A stretch of 64,000 nucleotides of DNA from Streptomyces albicerus (GTDB taxonomy: Bacteria; Actinomycetota; Actinomycetes; Streptomycetales; Streptomycetaceae), in assembly GCF_008905045.1 (NCBI RefSeq), contig NZ_VWMY01000014.1, positions 1-64,000 of the forward strand, written 5' to 3'. The notes beneath the pieces are model-generated. The model was not told where the DNA came from, made no database searches, and saw nothing but the letters and a program-made list of their open reading frames with translations. The translations under genes were made by a program, and so were the position numbers. This document shows positions 8,527-16,951 of this stretch, in pieces; position 1 is the first letter of the stretch; each line of letters opens with the position of its first letter.

Positions 8527-8797
8527 CAGCCGGTCACGTCGGCGGTTGCCGCTGTCGGGTGGACCGCCCGGTACGGCGTACGTACGCGACGGCTCCTCCG
8601 ATCGCAAACGGGGACGCCGTCAAGCTCGTGCGCGGTGAGCCTCACGGCCCGCGGCCGATGACAGTTCACCGCGCAGCCGTGGCCCCGCGCAGCCCCGTTC
8701 CGACCGGTGGGTGAACCAGGCACCCATTTTCTACGTTGCAACGCTGCGTAACCAGAAGTCAGGACGTGGAGCCACCGTCCACGGCTGGAGGAGAACC

Positions 8798-9589
8798 ATG
8801 TCCCGTACGAGATCGCACCACCGCGCCGCGGCCCGGATACTTCGCACCAGGACGACCGTGCTGTTCGCCTCCGTGACGAGCGCCGCCGCACTGGCCTACG
8901 GCTGTCTGCCGGAACGGCAGAAGGATGACGTGGACGTGAGGCGTCCTGCTGTGGCGGAGGAGACGTCCGCGTGGTCGGAGGAGCGGCCCGCGCCGGACGA
9001 ACCGAGCGAGCCGACCGGTTCGCCGATCCCGGTCGACGGATCCGGGGAGTTCGCCACCGCGCGTGAGAGCCTCGGGCCCGTCGGGGACGGCACGCCCCGC
9101 CGGTACCGGGTGCAGATCGAGGACTCCCTGGACCTTCCGCTGTCGGAGGCCGCACGCGAGGTGAACGCGGTCCTCGGGGATCCGCGCGGATGGACGGCGA
9201 GCGGGGAGGCCTTCCAGCTGGTCGCGTCCGGACCCACGGACTTCACGGTGAAGATCGCCACCCCCGCGACCGTGGACGCCATCTGCGGCGCCGCCGGCCT
9301 GGACACCGAGGGCAAGGTCAACTGCACCGTGGGCTCGACGGTGGTCGTCAACCTCCGGCGGTGGCAGCTCGGATCACCGCAGTTCGACGGCCCGATCGAG
9401 GAGTACCGCGCTCTGATCATCAATCACGAGGTCGGGCACCGCCTGGGACACGGACACGAAGGCTGCCCGGGCCCGGGGAAGCTCGCTCCCGCGATGATGC
9501 AGCAGATCAAGGGCCTCGACGGCTGCAAGGCCAACGCATGGCCCTACGACCGCGAGGGCCGGTACATCGAGGGGCCGTCGGTCGACTGA
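8798..9589 (+). CDS. Secreted DUF3152 protein, predicted zinc metalloprotease
   Basis: The 263-aa product starts at ATG 8798 behind GGAGGAGAACC. It has a basic N-terminus and one hydrophobic segment (residues ~16-34) ending in a Cys, so it is exported or anchored, possibly as a lipoprotein. A low-complexity acidic/Pro linker follows to about residue 95, then the DUF3152 domain. The motif NHEVGHRLGHGHEGC contains HExxHxxxxxH, the metzincin zinc-binding signature. Such proteins are widespread in Streptomyces and their substrates are unknown. The upstream frame to 8711 is open but lacks a ribosome binding site. Confidence 0.85.
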   Translation: MSRTRSHHRAAARILRTRTTVLFASVTSAAALAYGCLPERQKDDVDVRRPAVAEETSAWSEERPAPDEPSEPTGSPIPVDGSGEFATARESLGPVGDGTPRRYRVQIEDSLDLPLSEAAREVNAVLGDPRGWTASGEAFQLVASGPTDFTVKIATPATVDAICGAAGLDTEGKVNCTVGSTVVVNLRRWQLGSPQFDGPIEEYRALIINHEVGHRLGHGHEGCPGPGKLAPAMMQQIKGLDGCKANAWPYDREGRYIEGPSVD

Positions 9590-9713
9590 GCCGCGGGCCA
9601 GGGACGTACGGCCCGGTGCCGGACCGAGTTGAACCGATCCGTGCCCCGTGTCGTAGAACCGTGCGGCCCCGCGACCGTGGAGCCCGGCAACGGCAAAGGG
9701 AGTCACCACGCTC

Positions 9714-10238
9714 ATGGAACTGCCCCGGACACCGGCGGCCCACGAGGGCCGCCTCTCCGCGAGCGCGCCGCTCCAGGACGAGCTCTGCTTCGCCCTGTAC
9801 GTGGCGGCGCGGGCGTCGGTCGGCCACTATCGTCCGCTCCTGGCCGAGCTCGGACTCACGTATCCGCAGTACCTGGTCATGCTCGTGCTGTGGGAGCAAG
9901 GGCCGGTCACCGTCAAGGACCTGGGCGAGGTGCTCAGTCTGGACTCCGGCACCCTGTCCCCTCTCCTGAAGCGCCTGGAGGAGGCGGGAATCGTCGACAG
10001 ACGGCGCAATCAGAGCGATGGACGCCAGCTCGAGGTGTCCATCACGGAGACGGGGGACGCCCTGCGGGAGCGAGCGCGTCGCGTCGCGGAGTCGGCCCGG
10101 CAGGAACTCCACTACTCGCCGGAGCAGTACGACGCCCTCGTCCGTTCCCTGCACGACCTGGCCGGGCGCCCGCGCGTGCGGGCGGGATCCCGGTCGGCCG
10201 GACCGTCGGTGTCGCCCTGGAGGTCGACGGCCTCTTGA
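9714..10238 (+). CDS. MarR/OhrR-type transcriptional regulator
   Basis: The 174-aa product has the MarR winged-helix core. An N-terminal helix [15 protein letters not shown] carries a Cys in the place of the reactive Cys of OhrR. It is followed by [25 protein letters not shown] and [19 protein letters not shown] as the recognition helix, and [15 protein letters not shown] as the wing. OhrR proteins sense organic hydroperoxides and repress a peroxidase gene. No ohr gene is adjacent, so the target is unknown. The last ~25 residues (Arg/Ser/Pro-rich) exceed the usual family length. Confidence 0.85.
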   Translation: MELPRTPAAHEGRLSASAPLQDELCFALYVAARASVGHYRPLLAELGLTYPQYLVMLVLWEQGPVTVKDLGEVLSLDSGTLSPLLKRLEEAGIVDRRRNQSDGRQLEVSITETGDALRERARRVAESARQELHYSPEQYDALVRSLHDLAGRPRVRAGSRSAGPSVSPWRSTAS

Positions 10239-10389
10239 GGGGACGCGCGGGGCGCGGGGCGCCCCGTGACGGGGTCTGCCGTGGCAGCGGGCCCATAGGG
10301 TAGGAAGGACTCCGGCGTCACCTCTCGGCGGAATGCCGCCGTACCGGCCATGACGCCGACGGTCGGACCGATCGGTTTCGGAGGGTCCT

Positions 10390-10635
10390 GTGGATTGCGA
10401 GCACGCCCGTATCGCCCTCACCGCGCAGGTGCTCGGCATCCTCGAAGGGGCGGAGCGTGACAGCCTGCGGGCGCATCTCGACCAGTGCCCGTCGTGCCGT
10501 TCCGAGCGGGAGGAACTTCTCGGCGTGCTCCCGCTGCTCGACACGGTGATGCCCTACGAACTGGACGGCGTGCCGACACCCGATCCCGCGCGGGCCATCG
10601 AGGCCGCGCGCCGTGCGGCGGCGGACCGGGACTGA
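10390..10635 (+). CDS. Zinc-finger (zf-HC2) anti-sigma-like protein, 81 aa
   Basis: The GTG start at 10390 follows GGAGGGTCCT. The sequence opens MDCEHARIALTAQVLG and contains HLDQCPSC, so the H-x3-C-x2-C plus the early Cys give the zinc-binding anti-sigma (ZAS) module that grips ECF sigma factors. No membrane segment follows, so this is a soluble, sensor-less version. No sigma gene is adjacent on this strand. The ECF sigma at 14303 is the nearest candidate partner (inference). A longer relative with the same opening lies at 27120. Confidence 0.75.
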   Translation: MDCEHARIALTAQVLGILEGAERDSLRAHLDQCPSCRSEREELLGVLPLLDTVMPYELDGVPTPDPARAIEAARRAAADRD

Positions 10636-10732
10636 CGCGTACGCGCCGGGCAGCCGGTTTCCCGAAAGCCGCGCGTTCGGGCTCTCACCTCCAGGCGGAT
10701 GCCCCGTCAGACCACGTCATGGCCTGGGGGGA

Positions 10733-11347
10733 TCAGGGCGGCCCGAGTACCTCCGGTGCGGTCAGGGCGCGGGCGGTATCGGAGAAGTACGACTCCGGAG
10801 CCGCTTCGGCCGGGCCGAGGACGACTCCCTGACTGAGGCCGACGAGGAGTGCTCTGAGCGCGGTGGCCAGGCGTTGCGCCTGCCGTGGCGTCACCGTGGC
10901 TCCATGGTGCGATCTGCCGGCGAACAGCGCCGCCAGGCGTTCCTCGTGGGCCCGGATGGACGCGGCGAGCCTGGTCTGCAGTTCGGGGTCGCGCAACGCC
11001 ATGTCCTGCAGGCTGATCTCGAACGACAAGTGCCGCAACGCGTCGGGGTCGTCGCACACGCGCCGGTAGTAGCGGGCGAAGGCACCGACCGCCTCCACCA
11101 GGTCGAGTCCGACGGGGGCGGCCTGCTCCATGCCTTCGTAGTGCGGACCGAGGTAGTCGGTGACCAGTGCGGTCATCAGGCCGTTCTTGCTGCCGAACAG
11201 CGAGTAGACGGCGCCGGTGGTCAGGCCGGCCTGCTCGGCGATCTCGTCGAGCCGGGCGCGGTGGCCGTCCCTGGCCACGGCCTGGCGCGCGGCGTCGAGC
11301 AGGGCGCGGCGATTGCGTTCCTTGGTCTCGGCCCTTGTCATTCTCAT
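10733..11347 (-). CDS. TetR family transcriptional regulator
   Basis: The 204-aa product has a typical TetR N-terminal HTH: RNRRALLDAARQAVARDGHRARLDEIAEQAGLTTGAVYSLFGSKNGL at about residues 12-60. The C-terminal ligand-binding part is helical. Start codons at 11347 and 11341 are both possible. The divergent M14-peptidase gene begins at 11392, and the 34-bp gap contains nested inverted repeats, so this repressor probably controls itself and the peptidase. Confidence 0.9.
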   Translation of the reverse strand: MRMTRAETKERNRRALLDAARQAVARDGHRARLDEIAEQAGLTTGAVYSLFGSKNGLMTALVTDYLGPHYEGMEQAAPVGLDLVEAVGAFARYYRRVCDDPDALRHLSFEISLQDMALRDPELQTRLAASIRAHEERLAALFAGRSHHGATVTPRQAQRLATALRALLVGLSQGVVLGPAEAAPESYFSDTARALTAPEVLGPP

Positions 11348-11377
11348 AATCCCATTATTACAGTAATTTGATTATGA
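11344..11377. promoter_or_regulatory. Probable TetR operator between the TetR and M14 genes
   Basis: The outer repeat TCATAATC (11344-11351) / GATTATGA (11370-11377) encloses the perfect palindrome ATTAC-A-GTAAT (11357-11367). The AT-rich tract contrasts sharply with its surroundings and overlaps the regulator start region. This is the usual layout for autoregulation plus control of the divergent gene. Confidence 0.7.
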
Positions 11378-11391
11378 ATGTTGGAGAGTAC

Positions 11392-12711
11392 ATGAGCCGG
11401 GTGCCCGGCTATGCGGTGTTCCCGTCCGTCGACGTCATCCACGCCGAGCTCGACGCGGTGGCCGCCGCCCACCCCGGCCTGGTACGACTACGGCGTGTCG
11501 GGACCTCACGCCTGGGTGAGCCGCTGCGCGTGCTGACCGTCGGCGACGGGCCCGCGGACGCGGTCGTCATCGGTGGGCCGCATCCCAACGAGCCGGTCGG
11601 GACCCTCACCGTCAGCGCCCTGATCGAGCTGCTCTGCGAGGACGCCGCACTGCGGGCCGAACTGGGCCACCGCTGGCACTTCCTGCCGTGCGCCGACCCG
11701 GACGGCGCCAGGCTCAACGAGGGCTGGTACGGCCGTCCCGGCGACCGCCGCGCCTACGTCGAGCACTTCTACCGGCCCAATCTGCCCGACCAGGTCGAGT
11801 GGACCTTCCCGCTGATCGACGAGGACTACCACTTCGACCGCACCCTGCCGGAGACGGCGGCGCTGATGCGGCTCATGGACGAGGTGGAACCGTCCCTGGT
11901 CTGTTCCCTGCACAACGGGGAGTACCAAGGGGCGTACTTCTACCTGAACCGCGACGATGCTCCGCTCGCCGAGCAACTGGCCGAACTGCCCGGCCTGCAA
12001 GGCCTCCCACTGCATCACGGCGAGCCGGAACTGCCCGGCTCGAAACCGATCGCCCCGGCCGTCCACACCACTCCGAGTGGGGCGCAGGTGGCCGCCGCGT
12101 TCGGGGCGGGCGGCAGCAGCGCCGACTACGCGGCCCGGTTCGGTGCGCTCCACCTGGTGACCGAGGTGCCCTACTGGACCGACGCGCGTGTGTCCGACCG
12201 GACCGGATCCGGCCGCACCCACCAGGCGATCGCCACCGCCGGGGCGACGGCCCGGCGTGAGCTGATCGAGACGCTCCAGGCGGCCCTGCGAGCCGTCTCG
12301 GACGACCTCACCGTGCGGTCGCCGTTCCGCCGCTCCACCGAGAGCACGCTGGAGACCTTGCGCAAGCTCGCCGAACAGCCAGAAGCGCCGGCCGGCCTCG
12401 ACCGGCTGGCCACGCTCGCCGAGGAGTTCGACAGCCGTCAGGCGGTGCATCTGCTGCGGCTCCGCCTGCTCGGGGTGTTCCTGCGCATGTTGGACGCCGA
12501 GATCACCGCGGGCAACCCGACACCGGCCATCCGCGCGCAGCACCGCCTCCTCACAGAGCGGTTCGACCGCTGGTTCGGGGAAGCCGAGGCCGAGTCCCCG
12601 GGCCCCGCGATCGAGATCCGCAGGCTGGTCGCGGTGCAATTGGGCGCCGTCCTGCTCGCCGCCTCCCGAACGGCGGGCGGTACCGCCGCCACACGACAGG
12701 CCGCACCATGA
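11392..12711 (+). CDS. M14-family zinc carboxypeptidase-like enzyme
   Basis: The 439-aa product starts at ATG 11392 (GGAGAGTAC upstream); TTG 11368 and ATG 11374 are in frame but lie in the operator. GGPHPNEPVGTL provides the HxxE zinc ligands and SLHNGEYQG the third His with its conserved context. SRLGEPLRVLTVG resembles the M14 strand before the site. No signal peptide is visible, so it is probably cytoplasmic and acts on a small peptide or N-acyl amino acid. Residues 270-439 form a helical extension not typical of carboxypeptidase A. It is divergent from a TetR gene that likely represses it. Confidence 0.82.
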   Translation: MSRVPGYAVFPSVDVIHAELDAVAAAHPGLVRLRRVGTSRLGEPLRVLTVGDGPADAVVIGGPHPNEPVGTLTVSALIELLCEDAALRAELGHRWHFLPCADPDGARLNEGWYGRPGDRRAYVEHFYRPNLPDQVEWTFPLIDEDYHFDRTLPETAALMRLMDEVEPSLVCSLHNGEYQGAYFYLNRDDAPLAEQLAELPGLQGLPLHHGEPELPGSKPIAPAVHTTPSGAQVAAAFGAGGSSADYAARFGALHLVTEVPYWTDARVSDRTGSGRTHQAIATAGATARRELIETLQAALRAVSDDLTVRSPFRRSTESTLETLRKLAEQPEAPAGLDRLATLAEEFDSRQAVHLLRLRLLGVFLRMLDAEITAGNPTPAIRAQHRLLTERFDRWFGEAEAESPGPAIEIRRLVAVQLGAVLLAASRTAGGTAATRQAAP

Positions 12712-12721
12712 CGGGCGGAAA

Positions 12722-12763
12722 CATGAACGGGCTGCCGTGCCTCATGAACAGGCTGCCGTGCCT
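12722..12763. repeat. 21-bp tandem duplication after the M14 gene
   Basis: Two adjacent 21-bp copies (12722-12742, 12743-12763) beginning CATGAAC and ending GCCGTGCCT differ at one base. They start ten bases after the peptidase stop. Confidence 0.85.
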
Positions 12764-12890
12764 GTGGATCGGAGCGGGACCACCCGTCCTGCTGTTCACG
12801 CCCGAGGCCGCCGAACCGACCGGCCTGGCACGCCGACACACGATGCGGCCCCGATCCAGAGCGCGTTCGCGCCCCCCGGAAGGCCGCGTT

Positions 12891-12921
12891 TGAGCAGGAA
12901 ACCGGTCTGGGAAGTGAGCAG
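12891..12921 (+). promoter_or_regulatory. Conserved 31-bp promoter element before FAD oxidoreductase 1
   Basis: The element begins TGAGCAGGAAACCGGTCTGG and ends GTGAGCAG, so the heptamer TGAGCAG occurs twice, 24 bp apart. The same 31 bp with two differences lies on the minus strand at 34103-34133, at nearly the same distance from another FAD-oxidoreductase start (47 nt here, 44 nt there). GGAAAC resembles the -35 element of ECF-sigma promoters. The operon it precedes includes an ECF sigma gene. Confidence 0.75.
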
Positions 12922-12968
12922 CGGAAGCCGCCATGCTCACACCGTCCAGATCGGCGGAGGGCTGTGTG

Positions 12969-14285
12969 ATGCATGTCGTGGTGTGCGGTGCGGGTCCGGT
13001 GGGCGCGGTGGTCGCCCTGTTGCTGGCGGCGGGGGGCCATCGGATAACAGTTCTGGACCAGCGGCCTGTCCGTCCCCCGCCGGCGGACCCGGGCACCCGA
13101 GGGCAGCTCCGGACCGTGTCCGACCGGCTGCGCGCGACCAGAGAACCCCCTCTTCTGATGCTTCCCGGAGCCATGCGCATGGTGTCCCGCGAGCTGCCCG
13201 GCATCGCCCGGAAACTGGCATCGGCGAGCACCGTCATCGAGGGGGGAACGGACTTGGTCGCGCATCGGGCGGTCGTCTCGTCGATGCTGAGCGAGGAGTT
13301 GTCGCGTACGCGGGGCGTCAGGACCGAACGTGGCGTCGGTGTCGCCGCCCTGCTGACGACCGGCACGGAACGTATCCCCGGCAGGCCGCACATCCAAGGG
13401 GTCCTGACGGACGCGGGCGAGGCCGTACTCGCCGATCTGGTCGTCGACGCGGCCGGCCGCGAGTCGCGGATGGTCAGGCTGCTGAGCGAGGTGGGCGCGC
13501 CCCGACCGCTCGAGGAGCGCCAGGACACCGGCTTTCGGTTCTACACCCGCCATTTCGGTTCGGCCGAGACCTCCGCCGGACGGGCGAGGTGGTCTCTTCA
13601 CCACTTCGACGGCGTTTCCGTCGGTGTGCTGTCCGCAGGCGACGGCCACTGGTCGATGACGCTGTGCATCGGCGACGAAGACCTGGAGCTGTACCTGCTC
13701 GCGGGACCGTCCGCGTGGAACCGGGCGGCCGGGCTGTACGCGCCGCTGCTGCCGCGCCTCGGCGGAAGCCCTCTTCCCGGTGTGTGGGTCACCTCACGCC
13801 TGGAGAGCTGCTACCGGCGTTTCGTCCTGCGTGGCCGCCCGGTGGCGACCGGAACGGCGAGCGTCGGCGACGCGTGGGCCGCGACCAATCCCCTGCTCGG
13901 TCTGGGGCCGTCGATGGGACTGCTGCACGCCGTCCTGCTGAGGGACGCCGTGCAGCAGGGCGGCCCGGAGGAGGTCGCCGTACGGCTCGACCGCCTCACC
14001 GAGGATCTGCTGGCGCCGCTCCACCACCGGATCACCGACTGGGAGGAAGGACTACAGGCAGGAGACGGCTGGTCTTCGGACGGCCCGGGGAACCGGCGGG
14101 GCCTTCCCGGGGCGGCTGCCGTATCCGGGGCGCTGCCCGGACCGGACACGAAACCGGCGGGTCTCGCCCGCGATCTGCTGGCCCGGTTCTCCGCGGTGGC
14201 GGCCGACGCCGCCTCCTCCACTCGGGCGGGCCCGTCCCGCGCCCAGCTCGTGGAGACGCTCGCGCGAAGCGGCACCGGCGTATGA
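12969..14285 (+). CDS. FAD-dependent oxidoreductase 1 (paired with ECF sigma)
   Basis: The 438-aa product starts at ATG 12969 with GGAGG upstream. HVVVCGAGPVGAVVALLLAA is the Rossmann FAD-binding motif, VVDAAGRESRMV resembles the DG motif, and SVGDAWAATNPLLGLGPSMG is the GD-type motif near residue 300. It belongs to the same subgroup as the proteins at 19684 and 32589, and is closest to the former. The substrate is unknown. A sigma-factor gene starts 17 bases downstream, so the two are co-transcribed from the 31-bp element. The C-terminal 70 residues are Gly/Pro-rich and less conserved. Confidence 0.85.
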   Translation: MHVVVCGAGPVGAVVALLLAAGGHRITVLDQRPVRPPPADPGTRGQLRTVSDRLRATREPPLLMLPGAMRMVSRELPGIARKLASASTVIEGGTDLVAHRAVVSSMLSEELSRTRGVRTERGVGVAALLTTGTERIPGRPHIQGVLTDAGEAVLADLVVDAAGRESRMVRLLSEVGAPRPLEERQDTGFRFYTRHFGSAETSAGRARWSLHHFDGVSVGVLSAGDGHWSMTLCIGDEDLELYLLAGPSAWNRAAGLYAPLLPRLGGSPLPGVWVTSRLESCYRRFVLRGRPVATGTASVGDAWAATNPLLGLGPSMGLLHAVLLRDAVQQGGPEEVAVRLDRLTEDLLAPLHHRITDWEEGLQAGDGWSSDGPGNRRGLPGAAAVSGALPGPDTKPAGLARDLLARFSAVAADAASSTRAGPSRAQLVETLARSGTGV

Positions 14286-14302
14286 GGAGGACTGGTCCAC
14301 TG

Positions 14303-14896
14303 ATGAGCAAAGGGTCTCAGAACATGAGTCGGACTCCGGAAGCCGGGACATCGATACCCGGTGCCAGTCCCGGCCCTCCGCGGTCCGACGACTGCGAGGA
14401 ATTCGTACGTGCCCTCTACCACCACCACGCCACCCCGCTGCTGCGCTACGCGGCCCGCCTGCTGGGCGGCGACTGGCACAAGGCGGAGGACCTGCTGCAG
14501 GAAGCCACCGCTCGCGCGTGGCGGCAGTTCGCCTCCGCCGGCACAGATCCGGTGTCCATCCGTCCTTGGCTGTTCACCGTCGTGCGGAACCTCGCCATCG
14601 ACCACCACCGCGCTCAGCTCATCCGGCCGTCGGAGACCCAGGCCATCGAGGATCTCGATCTGCCGGTCGACGATGCCATCGATCGCATACTCACCACGCA
14701 GATCGTGCTGGACGCGCTCAGCCTGCTCACCCCGGCCCAGCGCAAGGTGCTCACCCTGACGTACTACCGCGGCTACAGCGTCGTACAGGCCGCCGAACAC
14801 CTCGGCATCCCACCGGGCACCGTCAAATCACGCAGCTACTACGCTCTGCGGGCACTGCGCGACACCCTCCGGGCACGCGGTGTCGTCCGGTCCTGA
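14303..14896 (+). CDS. ECF sigma factor
   Basis: The 197-aa product starts at ATG 14303 after GAGGAGGAC. Region 2 reads LLRYAARLLGGDWHKAEDLLQEATARAWR with the RPWLFTVVRNLAIDHHRA block. Region 4 reads LTPAQRKVLTLTYYRGYSVVQAAEHLGIPPGTVKSR. It is a paralogue of the sigma at 27906 (same RYAARLLGGDWH and LGIPPGTVKSRSYYALRALR blocks). It is translated after the FAD oxidoreductase, so it likely sustains its own transcription from the upstream element. The 3' end overlaps the convergent MFS gene by 69 bases. Confidence 0.92.
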   Translation: MSKGSQNMSRTPEAGTSIPGASPGPPRSDDCEEFVRALYHHHATPLLRYAARLLGGDWHKAEDLLQEATARAWRQFASAGTDPVSIRPWLFTVVRNLAIDHHRAQLIRPSETQAIEDLDLPVDDAIDRILTTQIVLDALSLLTPAQRKVLTLTYYRGYSVVQAAEHLGIPPGTVKSRSYYALRALRDTLRARGVVRS

Positions 14897-16147
14897 CCCT
14901 TGGAGCAGCCGCGCGCCGAACACGGACGCAGGGCGCGGCGCCACGGCGAGGACGACCGCCGCGGCCGTGGCGAGCAGGGCGACGAGGGCGGCGTACGCAT
15001 GGGCCGCGGTCCGCAGCCCGTACAGCTCCGTGAGGAGGCCCGCGCCCACCGCGGGCAGGCTCATCGCCACATAGCTGAGGACGTAGTACGCGGCCAGGGT
15101 GGTGCTCCGGTCCGGCTGCGGGACCGGGGCGAGAACCATGCGCAGCGAGCCCTGCGACACCGCGCCGAAGGCGACGCCGGCCAGCACGGCCGCGGTGAAC
15201 ACGGCGGGCAGATGCATCAGCCGCAGGGCGGTCAGGGACAGGGCGACGGCGGGCAGGACCGCGGCGCAGCCGAGGAGCGTGGCGGTCACGGGTCGCAGTC
15301 CGCGCGTGGCCCACACCGTGAGGGCCGCGGACAGGGCCAGGGTGAAGAAGACCATGCCGCCCGCCGCGCGCGGGGCGTCGGGAGCCAGCAGGCGGACGAA
15401 GGCCGGGCCGAGGGACGAGTAGAAACCGCCCAGCGCCCATACGGCGACGACGCCCCCGCCGCTGAGCAGAAAGGCGCGGCGGGACACGGGCGGCACGGTG
15501 ACGCGCGGGCGCAGGGAGCGCCAGGCCCCGGTGTGCGGACGGGCTGTCTCCGGAGAGAGCGCGGCGGCGACGGCCTGCGCGGTGAACACGAGCATCAGCA
15601 CGACATACACGGTGGAGGTCGGGCCGGGTGCGTAGCGGATGAGCAGCGTGGCCACGAGTACCCCGGCCGCCATGCCGGCCGCCGGGGCGATGCTGTTGGT
15701 CAGCGCGGACCGGCCGGGACGCGCCGGTTCGTCGAGATCGACGAGCGCGGCGCCCGCCGCGCTGGTGGCCGCGCCGGTGGCAAGTCCCTGAAGAACGCGG
15801 GCGGCGATGAGCGCACCCGTGCCGTCGGCGGCGGCGAAGGCGGCCATCGAGGCCGCTTCCAGGGCCAGCGCGCCCACCAGGACGGGGCGTCGGCCGACGT
15901 GGTCGGACAGCGCGCCGGTGGTGAGCAGGGCTGCCAGCAGAGCCATGGTGTACGCGCTGAAGACCACCGTCACGACCAGGGCGGACAGGTCCCACCGGTC
16001 CTGGTAGACGGGATAGAGCGGAGTGGGCGCGCTGGACGCCGCCAGCAGAGTGATCAGGATCGACGCGTCCAGAACGAACGGTATACGCCGCGCGGGGGTG
16101 CGGCGCCCCAGGGCGCCTCGGGCTCCGACTGTGGGAGCGCTGGTCAT
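14828..16147 (-). CDS. MFS transporter, predicted drug/metabolite exporter
   Basis: The 439-aa product has about 12 hydrophobic helices. The loop 2-3 signature GALSDHVGRRPVLVGALALEA (~residues 85-105) is the standard MFS motif A. ATG at 16147 has GAGGACTCCC upstream; a GTG at 16159 is in frame but overlaps the operator. It is divergent from a TetR gene with two operator-like repeats between them, the classic pump-repressor layout. The export substrate is probably the ligand of that TetR. The gene end overlaps the sigma gene on the other strand. Confidence 0.88.
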   Translation of the reverse strand: MTSAPTVGARGALGRRTPARRIPFVLDASILITLLAASSAPTPLYPVYQDRWDLSALVVTVVFSAYTMALLAALLTTGALSDHVGRRPVLVGALALEAASMAAFAAADGTGALIAARVLQGLATGAATSAAGAALVDLDEPARPGRSALTNSIAPAAGMAAGVLVATLLIRYAPGPTSTVYVVLMLVFTAQAVAAALSPETARPHTGAWRSLRPRVTVPPVSRRAFLLSGGGVVAVWALGGFYSSLGPAFVRLLAPDAPRAAGGMVFFTLALSAALTVWATRGLRPVTATLLGCAAVLPAVALSLTALRLMHLPAVFTAAVLAGVAFGAVSQGSLRMVLAPVPQPDRSTTLAAYYVLSYVAMSLPAVGAGLLTELYGLRTAAHAYAALVALLATAAAVVLAVAPRPASVFGARLLQGSGPDDTACPEGVAQCPQSVVAA

Positions 16148-16160
16148 GGGAGTCCTCACT

Positions 16161-16182
16161 TAAAGCAATTGGTTTGCCTTAG
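16161..16182. promoter_or_regulatory. Operator type A, MFS/TetR promoter
   Basis: The 20-bp core AAAGCAATTGGTTTGCCTTA (16162-16181) is identical to 22016-22035. The imperfect inverted repeat AAGCAA / TTGCcT fits a TetR dimer. It lies directly before the MFS start. Confidence 0.85.
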
Positions 16183-16207
16183 TGAGGCTAGGGCCACTCT
16201 CACCGTG

Positions 16208-16228
16208 AAGCAATATCTTTGCTTTAAG
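16208..16228. promoter_or_regulatory. Operator type B, MFS/TetR promoter
   Basis: AAGCAA-TATCT-TTGCTT is a perfect 6-bp inverted repeat with a 5-bp spacer, nine bases before the TetR start. It pairs with the type A site 46-47 bp away (centre to centre), as in the other two loci. Confidence 0.8.
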
Positions 16229-16236
16229 ATAGATGC

Positions 16237-16809
16237 ATGAGTCGCAAATCGATGGTGCGCCCCGGCGGCCGCAGCGCCCGCGTCCAGGCGTCGGTCCACT
16301 CCGCGGTGCGCGAGCTGGAAGCGGAAGTGGGCCGGCCGGCGCTGACCGTTCCCCTGGTCGCCGCCCGTGCCGGCGTCACTCCCTCGACGATCTATCGCCG
16401 CTGGGGCGACCTCCAGGAACTGCTGTCGGACGTCGCCGTGGAACGTCTGCGCCCGGAGGCTCCGCCGGAGGACCACGGATCCCTGTCGGCGGACCTGCGG
16501 AACTGGGCCGAGCAGTTCCTCGACGAGATGGCCTCTCCCGGGGGCCGCGCCTACATCCGCGACGCCCTGCTCGGCGACCCCGACGGTGACAACGCGGGCC
16601 GGTGCTCGGCGTACGCGGCCGAGCAGATCGGCATCATTCTCGGCCGGGCCACGGAGCGCGACGAGGACACTCCGGACGCCGAGACCGTCATCGACCGGGT
16701 CGTGGCACCGATCATGTACCGCATCCTCTTCCGTCCCGACGGTCTGGCCGCCGCCTACGCACACCGTCTGGTCGGGGAAGCGCTGGAGCGACGCGGCACG
16801 GCCGGCTGA
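16237..16809 (+). CDS. TetR family regulator, predicted master of a three-promoter regulon
   Basis: The 190-aa product has the HTH LTVPLVAARAGVTPSTIYRRWGDLQELL at about residues 36-65, where YRRWGD is the recognition-helix end typical of AcrR/TetR proteins. The C-terminal half is a helical ligand pocket with a TetR_C-type end (FRPDGLAAAYAHRLV). It is divergent from the MFS gene, and its own start abuts operator B. Because identical or near-identical operators sit before the MBL hydrolase/amidase genes and the alpha/beta hydrolase gene, it probably controls all of them. Confidence 0.92.
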   Translation: MSRKSMVRPGGRSARVQASVHSAVRELEAEVGRPALTVPLVAARAGVTPSTIYRRWGDLQELLSDVAVERLRPEAPPEDHGSLSADLRNWAEQFLDEMASPGGRAYIRDALLGDPDGDNAGRCSAYAAEQIGIILGRATERDEDTPDAETVIDRVVAPIMYRILFRPDGLAAAYAHRLVGEALERRGTAG

Positions 16810-16870
16810 CCGGCCGTTACGCCGGCGGGGCGTCGGCTAAGCGGCCTTGGTGAAGTCCGGTGCAGTATGG

Positions 16871-16889
16871 CGCGCCCCGTAGGGGCGCG
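16871..16889. terminator. Hairpin of a Streptomyces intergenic repeat element
   Basis: CGCGCCCC-GTA-GGGGCGCG is a perfect 8-bp stem followed by GGGAACTGCGCGACCAGCCC. This arrangement recurs between genes throughout Streptomyces genomes and usually acts as a terminator. It lies between the convergent TetR and STAND ATPase 2 genes. Confidence 0.75.
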
Positions 16890-16951
16890 GGGAACTGCGC
16901 GACCAGCCCCCACCGGCCCGCGGGTTCATCACTGTGCTTCCAGCGGAGCGC

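Noticed and set aside
12737..14896. A 719-codon frame ending with the ECF sigma
   Set aside because: Only its last 197 codons are real; the rest overlaps the FAD gene in another frame, and the sigma has its own GAGGAG and ATG at 14303.
14828..14896. The 69-base overlap of the ECF sigma and MFS gene ends as a possible mis-call
   Set aside because: Both reading frames are supported by strong domains up to near their ends, and convergent overlaps of this size occur in compact high-GC genomes; I kept both.
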